Shown here: positions 1-12,905 of the stretch, one piece after another
Layout: each line of letters begins with the position of its first letter
How positions within the stretch are numbered: the first letter of the stretch is position 1
Source of the DNA: Diplosphaera chodatii
Taxonomy: Eukaryota > Chlorophyta > Trebouxiophyceae > Prasiolales > Stichococcaceae
Direction of reading: 5' to 3'
Length of the DNA stretch: 64,000 nt
Assembly: GCA_032358165.1 (NCBI GenBank)
Contig: JAALGY010000032.1
Location: forward strand, 4,273,560-4,337,559
Position numbers and translations under genes: made by a program
Notes under the pieces: model-generated
Database searches by the model: none
What the model was told of the DNA's origin: nothing
Seen by the model: only the letters and a program-made list of their open reading frames with translations

Positions 1-591
1 GGCCCGGACTTGCGTATGACGAGGATGGAGGAGCCACTGCAGCCCACGTTCGACTGTGACAACTGGCGAGGGCAGTGTAAACGACGGTATGAAACACAAG
101 GCACAGACTCGGCGTCACATCCGGCCGGAAAGGCAGATACCCCTTGAAGGCGCTGATGGCAGGAAATAGAAGTGGCAGAAGGGGATTCTAGATTGTGGCA
201 GCAGGTCGCCACTGGTATGACATTCACACGTTATCAGCAGCCTATCACGACCACTGGTTGCTTCTCTGAATGCTGCACGATGTTATTTTTCTGCCCATTG
301 CCCAGATGCTGACCTTCCTCAACCAACACAGTGTGTTCTGTACAGTCCCAGATCATACAACATGTGGCTCATAATGACCAGCACAAGAGCCCCTTCTCGT
401 GCTGTGTGCAGATATGAGCACACTGTGACCCTCAACAGTGCAGCGGCGCTGATCCGCTGCGCTTGCTCCAGCTCCTGCCATGCATCGCACGCTGCCTGCT
501 GTCTGCTGCAGAGCTGCGCCTGCGGATGTGTGGCGGTGACAACAGCTGCACTTGCCGCTGGCTGCATGACCGCCTTTGCGGCCGCTGCTGC
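1..591. other. Left edge, no gene recognised
   Basis: No open frame here shows splice-supported or family-like coding sequence. The short frames around 319-1357 on both strands are out of frame with, or antisense to, the last exons of the adjacent hydroxymethylbilane synthase gene. The stretch should contain that gene's 3' untranslated region on the minus strand. Confidence 0.5.
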
Positions 592-3430
<2,839 letters not shown>

Positions 3431-4236
3431 GCCAGTCGATCATGCATGTAGCGCGAGCTGAATGCAAACAGAATGGTAACGTGCAACTTCACACATGTTT
3501 GCTGCATGACATGACCCCAAAGCCTGCGATTGCAGCAGCCTTGAGCAGCCACGGTCACTGCTTCATACCAGACCGACAGGTACCAGCTGCGTAACATGTT
3601 CAAAAGCTGCAGAGACGACAACATGGGCACCTGGATGTGTCAGACATCCTGGGCATCATGACTGTGCCGCCTGCGAGCGCCCCCTGCATGATGCTGAGCT
3701 GTTGTGAAACAGTCTATAGCATAAACAAGCTGTATACGTAAGACAGTGATCAGAATCAGCGCTGGGTTCGCTGGTTGATCGAAAGATTTGCGACATCAGC
3801 ACCTGGCGGCCTTATCTGGCTGCAGAGCCAGGGGGCAGAAGTCTCTTCTTGTGAGATCCTGTCAGACGAGCTGTCGCCCTGTCGGGCAGCGGTTGCATGG
3901 CCCGTCCTGGAGCAGCTGCAAACTGCTTTGGTGCATGCACACAAGTGCTCCCAGATCTGCAAGCTAAGATGATGAAAGCCCTGTCGCCGTGATGTCGCTT
4001 GTCAGCTGATGCGGCATTGACGGTTTGCCCCCGTAGCAAGCTATTTACCATACAGATAGGCTGTGTGTGATCGGGTCTCAAGCCGGTGCAGTCAGTGCAT
4101 GCTGGTGCTGACCCCGAGCAGCAAACCAAGGGCTGAGCAACATTGAGCATATTTTGTGATTGCCCAAGCGTCTGTGGCAGACAGCAATTGCCTGTGCTTG
4201 GCATTGCCAACTGCATCCGCAGCGGGCTCCGCTGCC
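3431..4236. promoter_or_regulatory. Divergent intergenic region, HMBS / methyltransferase-like gene
   Basis: About 800 bp separate the start of HMBS (minus) from the start of the methyltransferase-like gene (plus), so both promoters must lie here unless there are upstream noncoding exons. I see no clear TATA box or recognisable operator. A 200-codon minus-strand frame at 3812-4414 runs antisense into exon 1 of the neighbour and looks like a shadow. Confidence 0.4.
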
Positions 4237-6972
4237 ATGGGCGCCGACAGAAAGCACAGCAGCGGGCCCAGCTCGGACACCACGCGAGGATTCCTGGCGG
4301 GCGCCGTGGCAGCCACTGTCGTCGTGGTGGGTTGGGCAACTCTGTCAGCTGCCGCTCACGGCTGCATGCGCATGCGCCTCCCTTGGCAGATGACCCTACC
4401 CCGCAACAACCCACCCTACGCTGCTGTCTCTGCAGCTGGTGTTGGGGAGGTTTGGACCCTCCGGTACAGCCACAGTGTCCAGCGCAGCAGCACCAGTGGC
4501 ACCGACGGTCGCCGCCGCCGCCAAGTCAGCAAAGGCTGTGGCGGTGCAGACCGGCATGGCAGCCACCGCCGCAGCGTCCGGCTGCGGCGTGTGCACCATC
4601 AAAGTCCGGAACCCGGAGGGCAACCCGCTGTGGGAGCTGTTCAAGGCGCACGAGCGGGGGCCGCTGATGCGGAAGTGGTGAGCGAGGTGCCCGTGGAAAT
4701 GCCTGATGACGCAAGTGTGCTGCAGAGGATTGATCATTCACAACGCATCTCATGCCCTGCAGGAGCCAGTACTTCCCGGTATATGACAGGTGCGGGGCTG
4801 CTGCTGTGCGCTGTGCTGCTGCTGCTGCTGCCTGCTGAGGGTGCAAGCCGCTGTGCGCCCCTCTGTGGTCGTTCGCCTGTGCATGTGAAGGCAGCGTCAC
4901 ATGCTGTGCAGGTACTTCCAGCAGTTTCGCGGGAAGACGCTCAACTTCCTGGAGATTGGCGTGCAGGTGGGGGCATGCTGTGCTGTGCACCAATGCAGCT
5001 GGTGCTGGCGCTGTCTGTGGCAAGTTGGTGGCATATCAATCATGCCGCACAGGGTTGGGTCCAATTGTTCCTGCGCATCGGGCAGCATGACAAGGGGCTG
5101 GTATCGACGCCTGACCATGCAAGTCATGCTGCCTGCAGTCCGGCGGCACGATCGAGATGTGGCACACCTACTTCGGCCCGGGGCTGACGATGTACGGCAT
5201 CGACATCAACCCCTACTGCAAGGTGCGCTGCGGGCCGGATCATGGCGGAAGAAACATGGTATGCCACGACTTGGCCATCCTCGCAGGCAGCAAGTCTGCA
5301 GGACTAGCTCAGCGCAGCACACTCAGCAGCCGGCATCCGAGGGCGTCAGGCTTGCAGCAGTGGAGCCCGCCAGCGTGGCAGCAGCTGGCGTGTTTGCTGC
5401 GAGTTTTTGCCAAAGCAGTCGCAGCTTGTGTGCAGCACCTCACCCTGAAACCTTGTGCGGTGCGCCGCAGGAGCTGTTCAATGACCCGCCCCGCACCAAC
5501 ATCTATGTGGGGGACCAGTCGGACCGGGAGGGCTGGGCGCGCTTCCGGAAGCAGATGGCGGACAAGGGCGTCTCCTTTGACGTCATCCTGGACGACGGTA
5601 AGGGTTTAGGGTTAAACCCTAGTGAGCCTGAGCTGCGGGGGTGTCCCGATCCAGTGTCTCTGCAGCAGGGCTGCCCCTGGATGCGCCCCTGCAGCTGTCG
5701 CCACGTCACATGTGGTATACGCACGATTGGCGTCTGTCAGAGCTTGGGTGCTGTGCTTGCCGCGTTGCTCATCTTCAACCAAACATCAGATTCCTACTGT
5801 TGCAGGTGGGCACACCATGGAGCAGCAGGTAGGTGCTTGATTGCTGACTGCCAGTGCATGCTTGCTCGTCTGGCCTGTGCGGTGCCCCAACTTGCACAGT
5901 CAGCGCAAAAGCAATCCCTGCACTCTGACTTTGCTCCTGCTGCAGATCACAACATGGGAGGAGGCGTGGCCGCTGCTGAACCTGGGCGGCGTCTACATCT
6001 GTGAAGACACAGCGACCAGCATGGTGCGCCAGGATCCCGCGAAGGTTGTGCTGCTCAGGGCAGTGCCTTCTCGTGGGCGGTGTCCCGAGATGCTGCAACA
6101 CAGCGCGGACGCCGGTAGGCGCTGCAGCTTCGGGTGCAGGCTGCAGTTGGTGCAACAGCATGAGGAGCGGTCACACTGGCTGCTGCAGGACGTGGGCAGC
6201 AGCAAGTGGGGCGGCGGCTACAAGCGCAACGGCACCTGGATCGAGTATGCAAAAAACTTTGCGGACCTGCTCAACGGGTGAGCAATCTCCCATGACGCGG
6301 CGCCTGCACACTGCTGATGGTCCCTCCATTGCGGCACTTGCAGGCATCAGCAACGACTGCGCATAAAAAGAATGCGGCAGGGTTACGCAGTTGTACGCAT
6401 AGCCCTTCCGGCTGCTGACATGGAAGATCAAACGTGCAGGCACTATGTGACGAAGGGCAAGCACCCCGGCTTCGACCGCTTCAACCGCACCACCGAGATC
6501 GTAGGGACCGCGTTCTACGACCAGATGGTGGTCCTGGTAAGCTCATTGCTGGCACTGTTGCGCCGCTGACCAGCTGTGCAAACACACCCTGCCTGTGCAC
6601 TCGGTGTAGCGAGCGGTGCTTGCATTGTCGGTGGGTTTTCTGTTTCGGCCTGTGCTCTTACCTGCTCGAGGCTGCAAGAGTGGGCTGCTACCAATGCAAC
6701 AGCTGGCCCAGCACGTGGTTCAGGTATGCGGTGCACATGTGCCGTTCGTGTCTGATCTGCAGTTGATCAGCCTGCTGATGGGCTTGGCTGCTGGTGCCCC
6801 GCAGGAGAAGGCGTCCCACCCGAAGCCGGACTCGGTGGCCGCCGGCAACTTCCGCATCAGCATCGTTGGCAAGCTGAAGGACGGCAAGATCAACCAGAGC
6901 GTGCTGGACAGCTACCGCAAGCAGATGAAGGCGGCGAAGGAGGGCACGGGGGGCACCGCCGAGCGGCAATGA
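4237..6972 (+). CDS. Membrane-anchored class I SAM methyltransferase-like protein (CmcI/MycE-like)
   Basis: Eleven exons: 4237-4326, 4436-4677, 4763-4789, 4912-4966, 5139-5222, 5471-5597, 5806-5828, 5946-6023, 6189-6277, 6440-6536, 6805-6972. They total 1080 nt, giving 359 residues, all phases closing. The chosen ATG sits in GCCATGG. Residues ~20-40 form one hydrophobic span (GFLAGAVAATVVVLVLG), so the protein is probably a signal-anchored lumenal or membrane enzyme. The fold is read from FLEIGVQSGGT (SAM-binding glycine loop), MYGIDINPYC (end of strand 2), VILDDGGHTMEQQ and LNLGGVYICEDT, which match the MycE/CmcI-type sugar O-methyltransferase group, in which the DDG-H motif helps bind metal. 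Later WGGGYKRNGTW and FYDQMVV also fit. Substrate unknown. The stretch 6024-6188 is also open in frame, so retention of that segment as exon is possible. Confidence 0.8.
5601..5622. repeat. Telomere-like palindrome in intron
   Basis: Just inside the donor of intron 6 of the methyltransferase-like gene is a TTTAGGG unit followed by its near-inverse, TTAAACCCTA, forming a short imperfect palindrome around GGGTTAAACCC. TTTAGGG is the plant/green-alga telomere unit. At two copies it is more like a telo-box motif than a telomere relic. Confidence 0.6.
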
Positions 6973-7635
6973 TGTCAACATCTTCCGTGGAAGTTTGAGA
7001 AATTTGCTTAGTCCCAGCCGGCAGTGCAATACGGTATTTTCAGAGTGACCGTGAACAAGTGGAGGTGGCATTACGTCGTCGGATAGCATGTCTCTGAAGC
7101 ACAGGCTGCTGCTGCATGGACTCGTGTCGATGCGCCAGATGCAAGCATGCTGCGCAGCCTGAACAGCTTCCTGCCGCCTCTGCCGCTGGTACATCACGAG
7201 AGCAGCATCAGCTGTAAGACAGTATGAGCACTATGCGGAACAACCGTTCAAATATGCATCATCCAGTACACTGTCGGAGGTAGGTGTAGGCTCTATCACA
7301 GCTCACACGCAGCTGCTTGCGCACGAGCACCTCAGTCAAGACGAGGTGCAGCTGCGCCTACGCCGCTCATGCTTCACGAGTAGTTAATTCACATGCCTGT
7401 GGCGCATTGCTGTGGCGGACCAGCTTCAGCAGCGCCTGCTGGGGGGAAGCAAGTATTAGCCTCTGGACAGTGCCGGTTTGTGGCTGGGCAGCAATCTGCA
7501 TCACGCCGCACACACATTGCAGCTGGCATACCGACCTTTCGGTGCTGCACACGCTCCCAGCGGTCGACCCGCCATTAAGTATATCATCAGGCGTCCTGGC
7601 AGCGGGGCTTAAGCCGCAGCAACAACCCCGCAACC
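6973..7635. other. Intergenic, no gene seen
   Basis: About 660 bp between two plus-strand genes. Frames here (7317-7676 plus, 7367-7633 minus) carry no family signature and no consistent splice sites. The region should contain the 3' end of the methyltransferase-like transcript and the promoter of the Lin0512-like gene. Confidence 0.5.
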
Positions 7636-8757
7636 ATGGCTGGCCTCGCAGCGGCCAGCAGGGATGCGGCCGGTGATGCAGCTCCCGATCTCGAGCAGGT
7701 GCCGTGCCTGTCGGTGGGGCCCGTGCCCCCGTCAGCAGGGCCTCCTGCTCGGACTAGACTACATTGCTGTTTGGTGTCCACAAGTGGCATTTGCCGCCAC
7801 AGGTCCTGTTTGTTGAGGCGGGCACCGGGGCGGACCAGCATGGCCAGGATGCCACGGTGAGCACACGGACATGCTCATCAACTATGCCTGATATACGATG
7901 CTAGCTGAGTGAGGGTGCATGTCAGGCCAGCATGCAGTTGGCAGACTGGTGGCCTGCCTGTCACTTGGCCCCGTCAACTCACCAGGCGCATGTTGTGTGA
8001 TTGACTTTCATACAGAAAGCAGCGGTGCGGGCGTGTCGTAATGCCATCGAATTCAACTCACTGCCAGCGATCCGCAAGCTGGTGCGCTGACCGTTTATGC
8101 ACACAGCATGTGTCCTGCAGGCTGGCACCATTCGATGTGTTGATGCCAGCAGTGCCACTTGCGTCGCACTGCGCCTGCTATGCTGTTTGCAGCTGGCCAC
8201 CAGCATGCTTTTGTATGAAGCGCAGGTGCCCAATGGGTATGACGGCCTGAAGCTGCACGTCAAGATCGGCGTGCCAGACCCGGTGCGCACCATGCTTGTG
8301 CACAGCAGGCCTGTGGTGTTGCGGCACTGCAGCCTGGCGTGCGCCGCGCTCCTTTAGGCGCACTAGCAGGCCCAGGAGGCCGTAGGGCGGACATCTCAAC
8401 TGGGAAAGCAGCTGTCAGTCAGTTTGTGGTGCTGCGCAGGGGACGGTGGACGTGGAGCAGGTCAAGGCGGTGTTTCCGTACGGCAGCATCCACGTGGCGC
8501 TGGTGGAGGGCGGCCTGCGCGCCAGCAGCGGCATCGCCATCGCCGAGCTGGGTGCGCTGCGTTGTCACAGTGACGTTCAGGGCCGCAGGTTGTGTAGTAG
8601 CCTGATGTCTGCAGGTCTGCGCCCGTGGCCGACCTGCTGCTCTTGTGCTGCCGAACACCTCAGAGCCCTCGAGATGCGAGCCACGCCCTGCTGCTGTGCA
8701 GGCGACCGCAACGACGATTGGTACATCGCAGTCGCAGCCGTGACGGTGGGCTACTGA
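7636..8757 (+). CDS. Lin0512-family conserved protein, function unknown
   Basis: Six exons: 7636-7698, 7803-7856, 8016-8081, 8193-8282, 8440-8551, 8702-8757. They total 441 nt, giving 146 residues, all phases consistent. The translation follows the small Lin0512 (TIGR02058-type) family end to end: LFVEAGTGADQHGQDAT, KAAVRACRNAIEFNSLPAI, LKLHVKIGVPDP, VEQVKAVFPYGSIHV, VEGGLRASSGIAIAELG and the C-terminal DRNDDWYIAVAAVTVGY. That family is mostly bacterial and has no assigned activity; the conserved His/Asp/Glu residues suggest a small enzyme, but this is inference. About 20 residues precede the conserved core and are not an obvious targeting peptide. The final exon is only 56 nt. Confidence 0.85.
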
Positions 8758-9659
8758 CGAGGCTCTGCTCCTGCGACTAGGGTTGTGCAGCAAGCCACAG
8801 GCCGCGAGCAGGACAGGGCCACGCTCCTACCGGTAGCGGGAAGAACAGCAGTCAGTTTCGAGGGGTTGACGCTCATTGACATTTGGTTGTCACAAGGCGG
8901 AAGCGCATAGCCGCCGTGCACAAACAGAATTTGCTTTCGACTGCAAATACAGCACCTGAGCAGTAGACGAATAACGCCGCAGATGGTGTTCTAGTGTTGC
9001 AAGTAAGGCCACAGACGAATGTACATCATTCAACTGAACTAATGACCTATGGGCTGTATGGTAGTGCGTCGTCCTCTGCTTCCTGCAGCCAGAAACTTCT
9101 GCGGAGCGTGTGGTCCCCACACGCAGCAGCCCGGGGACGTCATTGCAAAATCGCGCGCGCCCTCTTCACGTCAGAGGCCCAGCGGCGGCCAGTTCTGCAC
9201 TCCTGCACTTGGAAGGTTGCAGCTCACGGAGTGGAGTCCACGTTCGGCGACTGTGCTGCCATCGCGTGTCTCAACGTCAGTATCTTGACATCGGAGCACC
9301 CGTGGGGCTTACCCGCTTCTATTTCGTCATCAGGTTTGCATTAGCCAAGCAAGACTGAATCACTGACCTCATGTTTGGCATATGCTGGCGGTACCTTGGA
9401 AAGTAGTCAGCTTTGGCTGGGCAGCGCATGTATGCATGTAGACGCCGCGCAGCACCGCACGCATGTAGCAGAGTGCACAGCAAGACAGGTGCGGTTGATA
9501 GGCCATAGGAGCCTATTCGGGGCTAGCCACGACGTGATGCACCGCATATCAGCCTAGGCGTATTGCCGGTTTCGCGCCAGCCGCGCTGAAACTATCACTC
9601 CCTGTTGCAGGTGCTGCGCCAGAGGCAAGCCTGCATTCCCGCTCAGAGCGCATAGGAGC
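8758..9659. other. Intergenic, no gene recognised
   Basis: Roughly 900 bp between the Lin0512-like gene and the first recognisable exon of the copper-ATPase relic. Short frames at 8994-9358 and 9375-9557 have no domain signature. An upstream noncoding or leader exon of the relic could lie here, but nothing in the sequence decides it. Confidence 0.4.
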
Positions 9660-11143
9660 ATGCAGCTGGCGGTGCTGCGGGCGGAGGCCGCGCTGCAGCC
9701 GCGGCCGTCATTTCGCAGCCATGCCGCTGCGCCACCAGCACCAGAGCCGCTGCAGCAGGATGCACACGCAGTGCCACAGCCCGCGCCACGGCAGCCTCCG
9801 CACGTCCCTGCACATCCAGCGTCAGCGCCGCTGCAGGGCCCAGATGGCGACACAGCAGCCCCGGCAGCGGCACCTGCTGCCCGTGAGGGTAGCAGCAGCG
9901 GCCTGAAGGTTGCAAAGCTGCAGGTGGGTGCATGGCCTTTTCTGGCACCGCAGGCCTCATACTAGTGTTGGACAGATGCCACCGCTGCGGTATTTATCGC
10001 ACTCCAGTAGCATCCTCTGCAGGACTTTTGTCTTCGCAGCCACGCAGTGGCAGCATCGTGTCACGCCCTTTGCCAGAAGCGACATGCTGTGCAGCACATG
10101 CCCCAATGGCAGAACCGGGCCCCTGCAGCAGCTCTGGGGCTCTGCCTTGAATGACGACGTGCTGCTGCCTGCTGAGATGGGCTCGGTCACCGCTCTGAAC
10201 CGGGGCGCAGGAGAAGAAACAGCTGAAATAAAAAATGCTGGAAAAACACAACACAGGTGGGCGGCATGACGTGCAGCGCCTGCTCGGCCGACGTCGGCAT
10301 CGCCATTGGCTCAGGTGCGCTGTGAGGTTGCATCCTCATGGACAGCCTGCTGCATCTGCTGTCCCCGCTTTGTCTCCCTAGCCACAGCTGCCAGCAACAG
10401 CCGGCATCATATGAGCCGTCTGAAGCGAGACGCCACCAAAGCCGGACCGTATGCGTTATGATGTGCATTTACTTGTCGTCGGTAAAAGGGTTTCTGCATC
10501 AGCCCTTCCTGTGTACACAAAATGGACAGCAGAATGCGTGCGCGCTGCAAGCTTCAGCACAGTGCCACAGTTCTGGTGCTGCACAGGGACGGACATCGCG
10601 ATCGAGGCGGCAGACTACGTGCTCATGAAGTCGGATCTGGGCGACGTGCTGACGGCGCTGGACCTGTCGACTCGCACCTTCCGCCGCATCCGGCTGAACT
10701 ACCTGTGGGCCTTCGGCTACAACACCCTCATGATTCCCCTGGCGGCGGGCGCGCTGTTTCCGCCAACCCGGTGGCAGATGCCGCCCTGGGTGGCAGGTGG
10801 GCAGCCAAAGTCTACTGCTGCTCTGTTATCGCACACGGCTGTGAGTTTTCACGCCATAAGAAGGAGCTTGCACCGGCCGGTACCTGGCACCCATTTTGGG
10901 CATTCGAATGCTGACCGCACTGTCTTGTTTGCACTGTTGTTTTCTGATGAGATGCACACATTGATCTGAGGTACGAGAGGTACGAGTGTTGGCCAAGTGG
11001 ACAAGTGCATGACGCTGCTGACTGCTGACTATGCAGGCGGCGCCATGGCGCTCAGCAGCGTCAGCGTGGTGTGCTCTTCGCTGCTGCTGCGGTCCTACAG
11101 GCCGCCGACGCCCGTCATGCGGCAGCTGGTCGTGTCATCATAG
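9660..11143 (+). pseudogene. Copper P-type ATPase relic: metal-binding loop fused to pump C-terminus
   Basis: Four exons, 9660-9923, 10257-10314, 10587-10796 and 11037-11143, total 639 nt and read as one open frame of 212 residues. After ~80 Pro/Ala-rich residues the protein reads KVAKLQ-VGGMTCSACSA, the first strand and CxxC loop of a heavy-metal domain. Within the same 58-nt exon it then jumps to DVGIAIGSG, the end of the P domain of a P1B ATPase. It continues with TDIAIEAADYVLMKSDL, NYLWAFGYNTLMIPLAAG and the last membrane helix to the stop. Missing are the rest of the metal-binding domain, actuator domain, the CPC helix, the DKTGT phosphorylation site and the ATP-binding domain, so it cannot pump. 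The open frame and clean splice sites suggest a recent in-frame internal deletion, a transcribed relic, or an assembly collapse. Confidence 0.75.
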
Positions 11144-11574
11144 CTGACGCCGTACATAGCGCAGGGGGTGTTTGGGTGATCTGCCGTCAGGGTTGTATTT
11201 AGTCTTACGTTTGTGAGTTGTTAGCAAGATTACTAGATCGGTAAACATGTCATCCTGCTACTGGGAGTCTTGAAGTGCGAGTCTGCGGTTGAGCAGATCA
11301 ACAAATGATCAAGCTGCTCTATAGGCCTTGCAACATGCCAGACTCACCAATCATATGGTTCTCAGTGGACAATCACGGACAATCAGATTTGAATCTCCCC
11401 GAGTACGTGGTCCGGTTGTGACGACGTACTCAGCACCAGCTAGCAGTATACTGGTACGTACCAGACGAGAGCTAGCCAGGCCGCATGTGCACCAGTTGTG
11501 CACCCATTCGTTGTTGTATGTTCCATGATTGGCGGAGGAAACGGCGGTGCAGCGATCACACTGACTGAGCGAGC
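11144..11574. other. Intergenic, no gene seen
   Basis: 430 bp between the ATPase relic and the BTB gene. No convincing coding sequence; presumably holds the BTB promoter. Confidence 0.5.
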
Positions 11575-12701
11575 ATGCAGTCAGGCAAAGACGAGCTCTC
11601 GGCATACAAATCACTGGATTCTGATGGAGTGCCACTTTTCAGCAAGAAGGTCGTGGCCCGCCTCACAGTGAGCCCAACAGATTGTTGCCTGGTGGGCTCT
11701 GATGGGACCAGGTACCCTGTGCACAGGGCCAAGTTGATGGAGCAGTCCGGTGTCCTCAGGTGAGCTTCAAACCTTCAGCCCACGGATGTGCTGCCAGAAT
11801 GCCGACGATTCTGTTGTGGATATATATTGCTGGCCCGGATGTAGTGGACCAGAGACATCCTGCGGCAAGGGTGTCTTACGATTGCTTCTCACATGGCACA
11901 AGGTGCTCTGCTGCTTTCTGCGCACGCTCCATGCAAGTGCGTATGCGCCCTCATGCAGGGGAATGTTGATTGATGTGGTAGCGGCTGCTGAGCTGCCACT
12001 GGACGAAGATGCTGCCACTGTGCGCTTGCTGATCGGCAGCATGTATGACGCCCACGACCATGTCAGCTGGGATAATGTCAAGCAGATGCTGGAACTTGCC
12101 AGGAAGTACGATGTGCAAGACATCCAGCAGAATTGCGAGCGCTTCTTGGAAGCCGAGCCGCTGTGCATGACTACTCTTCCACACCTCATGTACGTGGCAT
12201 GCGCATTCGACATGGCGCTTGATGTGGAGCGCTGTCAGCGCTATCTTACAACCGGCAGCAACTTCCAGGACGTCGTGCGGTGAGCTGTCACTGAGATGTG
12301 CAACCATACAAGAGCTGAGCAGGACTGCGCATCTACCTCGCTCCATGGAACCATCTGCTGCTGGCATAGCGTAGAATTTATGGCATCCCTCAGCAGTGCC
12401 CATGAGGCTTGAAAGAGGCTCAAATGCAGCGTGTGGTCAATGACGCAGGATGCATGGAGCGGACTGGTGCGCTGACTTGCCTGGTGCTGTGGTCACGGAT
12501 ATCATGAATAGGCGTCTGAAGACGATGGAGTCGACTTCTGCATCGATAGTCAGCACAGCAGAGCATGAGCAGCAGAATCTGAGGAGGCTGGTGGACAAGG
12601 AAGGCCGTTATCGCCAGTTCATGGACTGGTTGCGCAATCTGCCTTTAAACAAGCATGAAAGAAAAGAAATGAACTGCAAGAAGAATGAGTTGCGCTTGTG
12701 A
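11575..12701 (+). CDS. BTB/POZ domain protein
   Basis: Three exons, 11575-11759, 11959-12279 and 12449-12701, total 759 nt, giving 252 residues in phase. The BTB fold is recognised from LVGSDGTRYPVHRAKLMEQS-GVLRGML, the acidic-patch segment ELPLDEDAATVRLLIGSMY and LELARKYDVQDIQQNCERFL, the helices following the dimer core. The C-terminal third is charged and partly helical (EHEQQNLRRLVDKEGRY, then NKHERKEMNCKKNEL) with no Kelch, MATH, NPH3 or ankyrin domain. BTB proteins commonly serve as Cullin-3 adaptors; that role here is inference only. The gene converges with the Nudix gene, with 204 bp between stop codons. Confidence 0.8.
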
Positions 12702-12905
12702 TGCCAATTGACACAGGTACAAGCGGACATGTGCAAATGAGCTGCTGCACCTCACAAGTCACGAAAGTTACGTCTTCATTGTGCTCGTCGAGCAGTGGCT
12801 TTGTTGCAACTGAACAAGAGCAGTTTCTTCAACCCGTCCTGCACTTGCGCATGCTGTGCATGACACAACCACAGACAGGGTGTACGAATGACAAACAATC
12901 GCAGT

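Noticed and set aside
3812..4414. 200-codon minus-strand frame
   Set aside because: It runs antisense through exon 1 of the methyltransferase-like gene, has erratic Cys/Arg-rich composition and no domain; judged a shadow of GC-rich coding.
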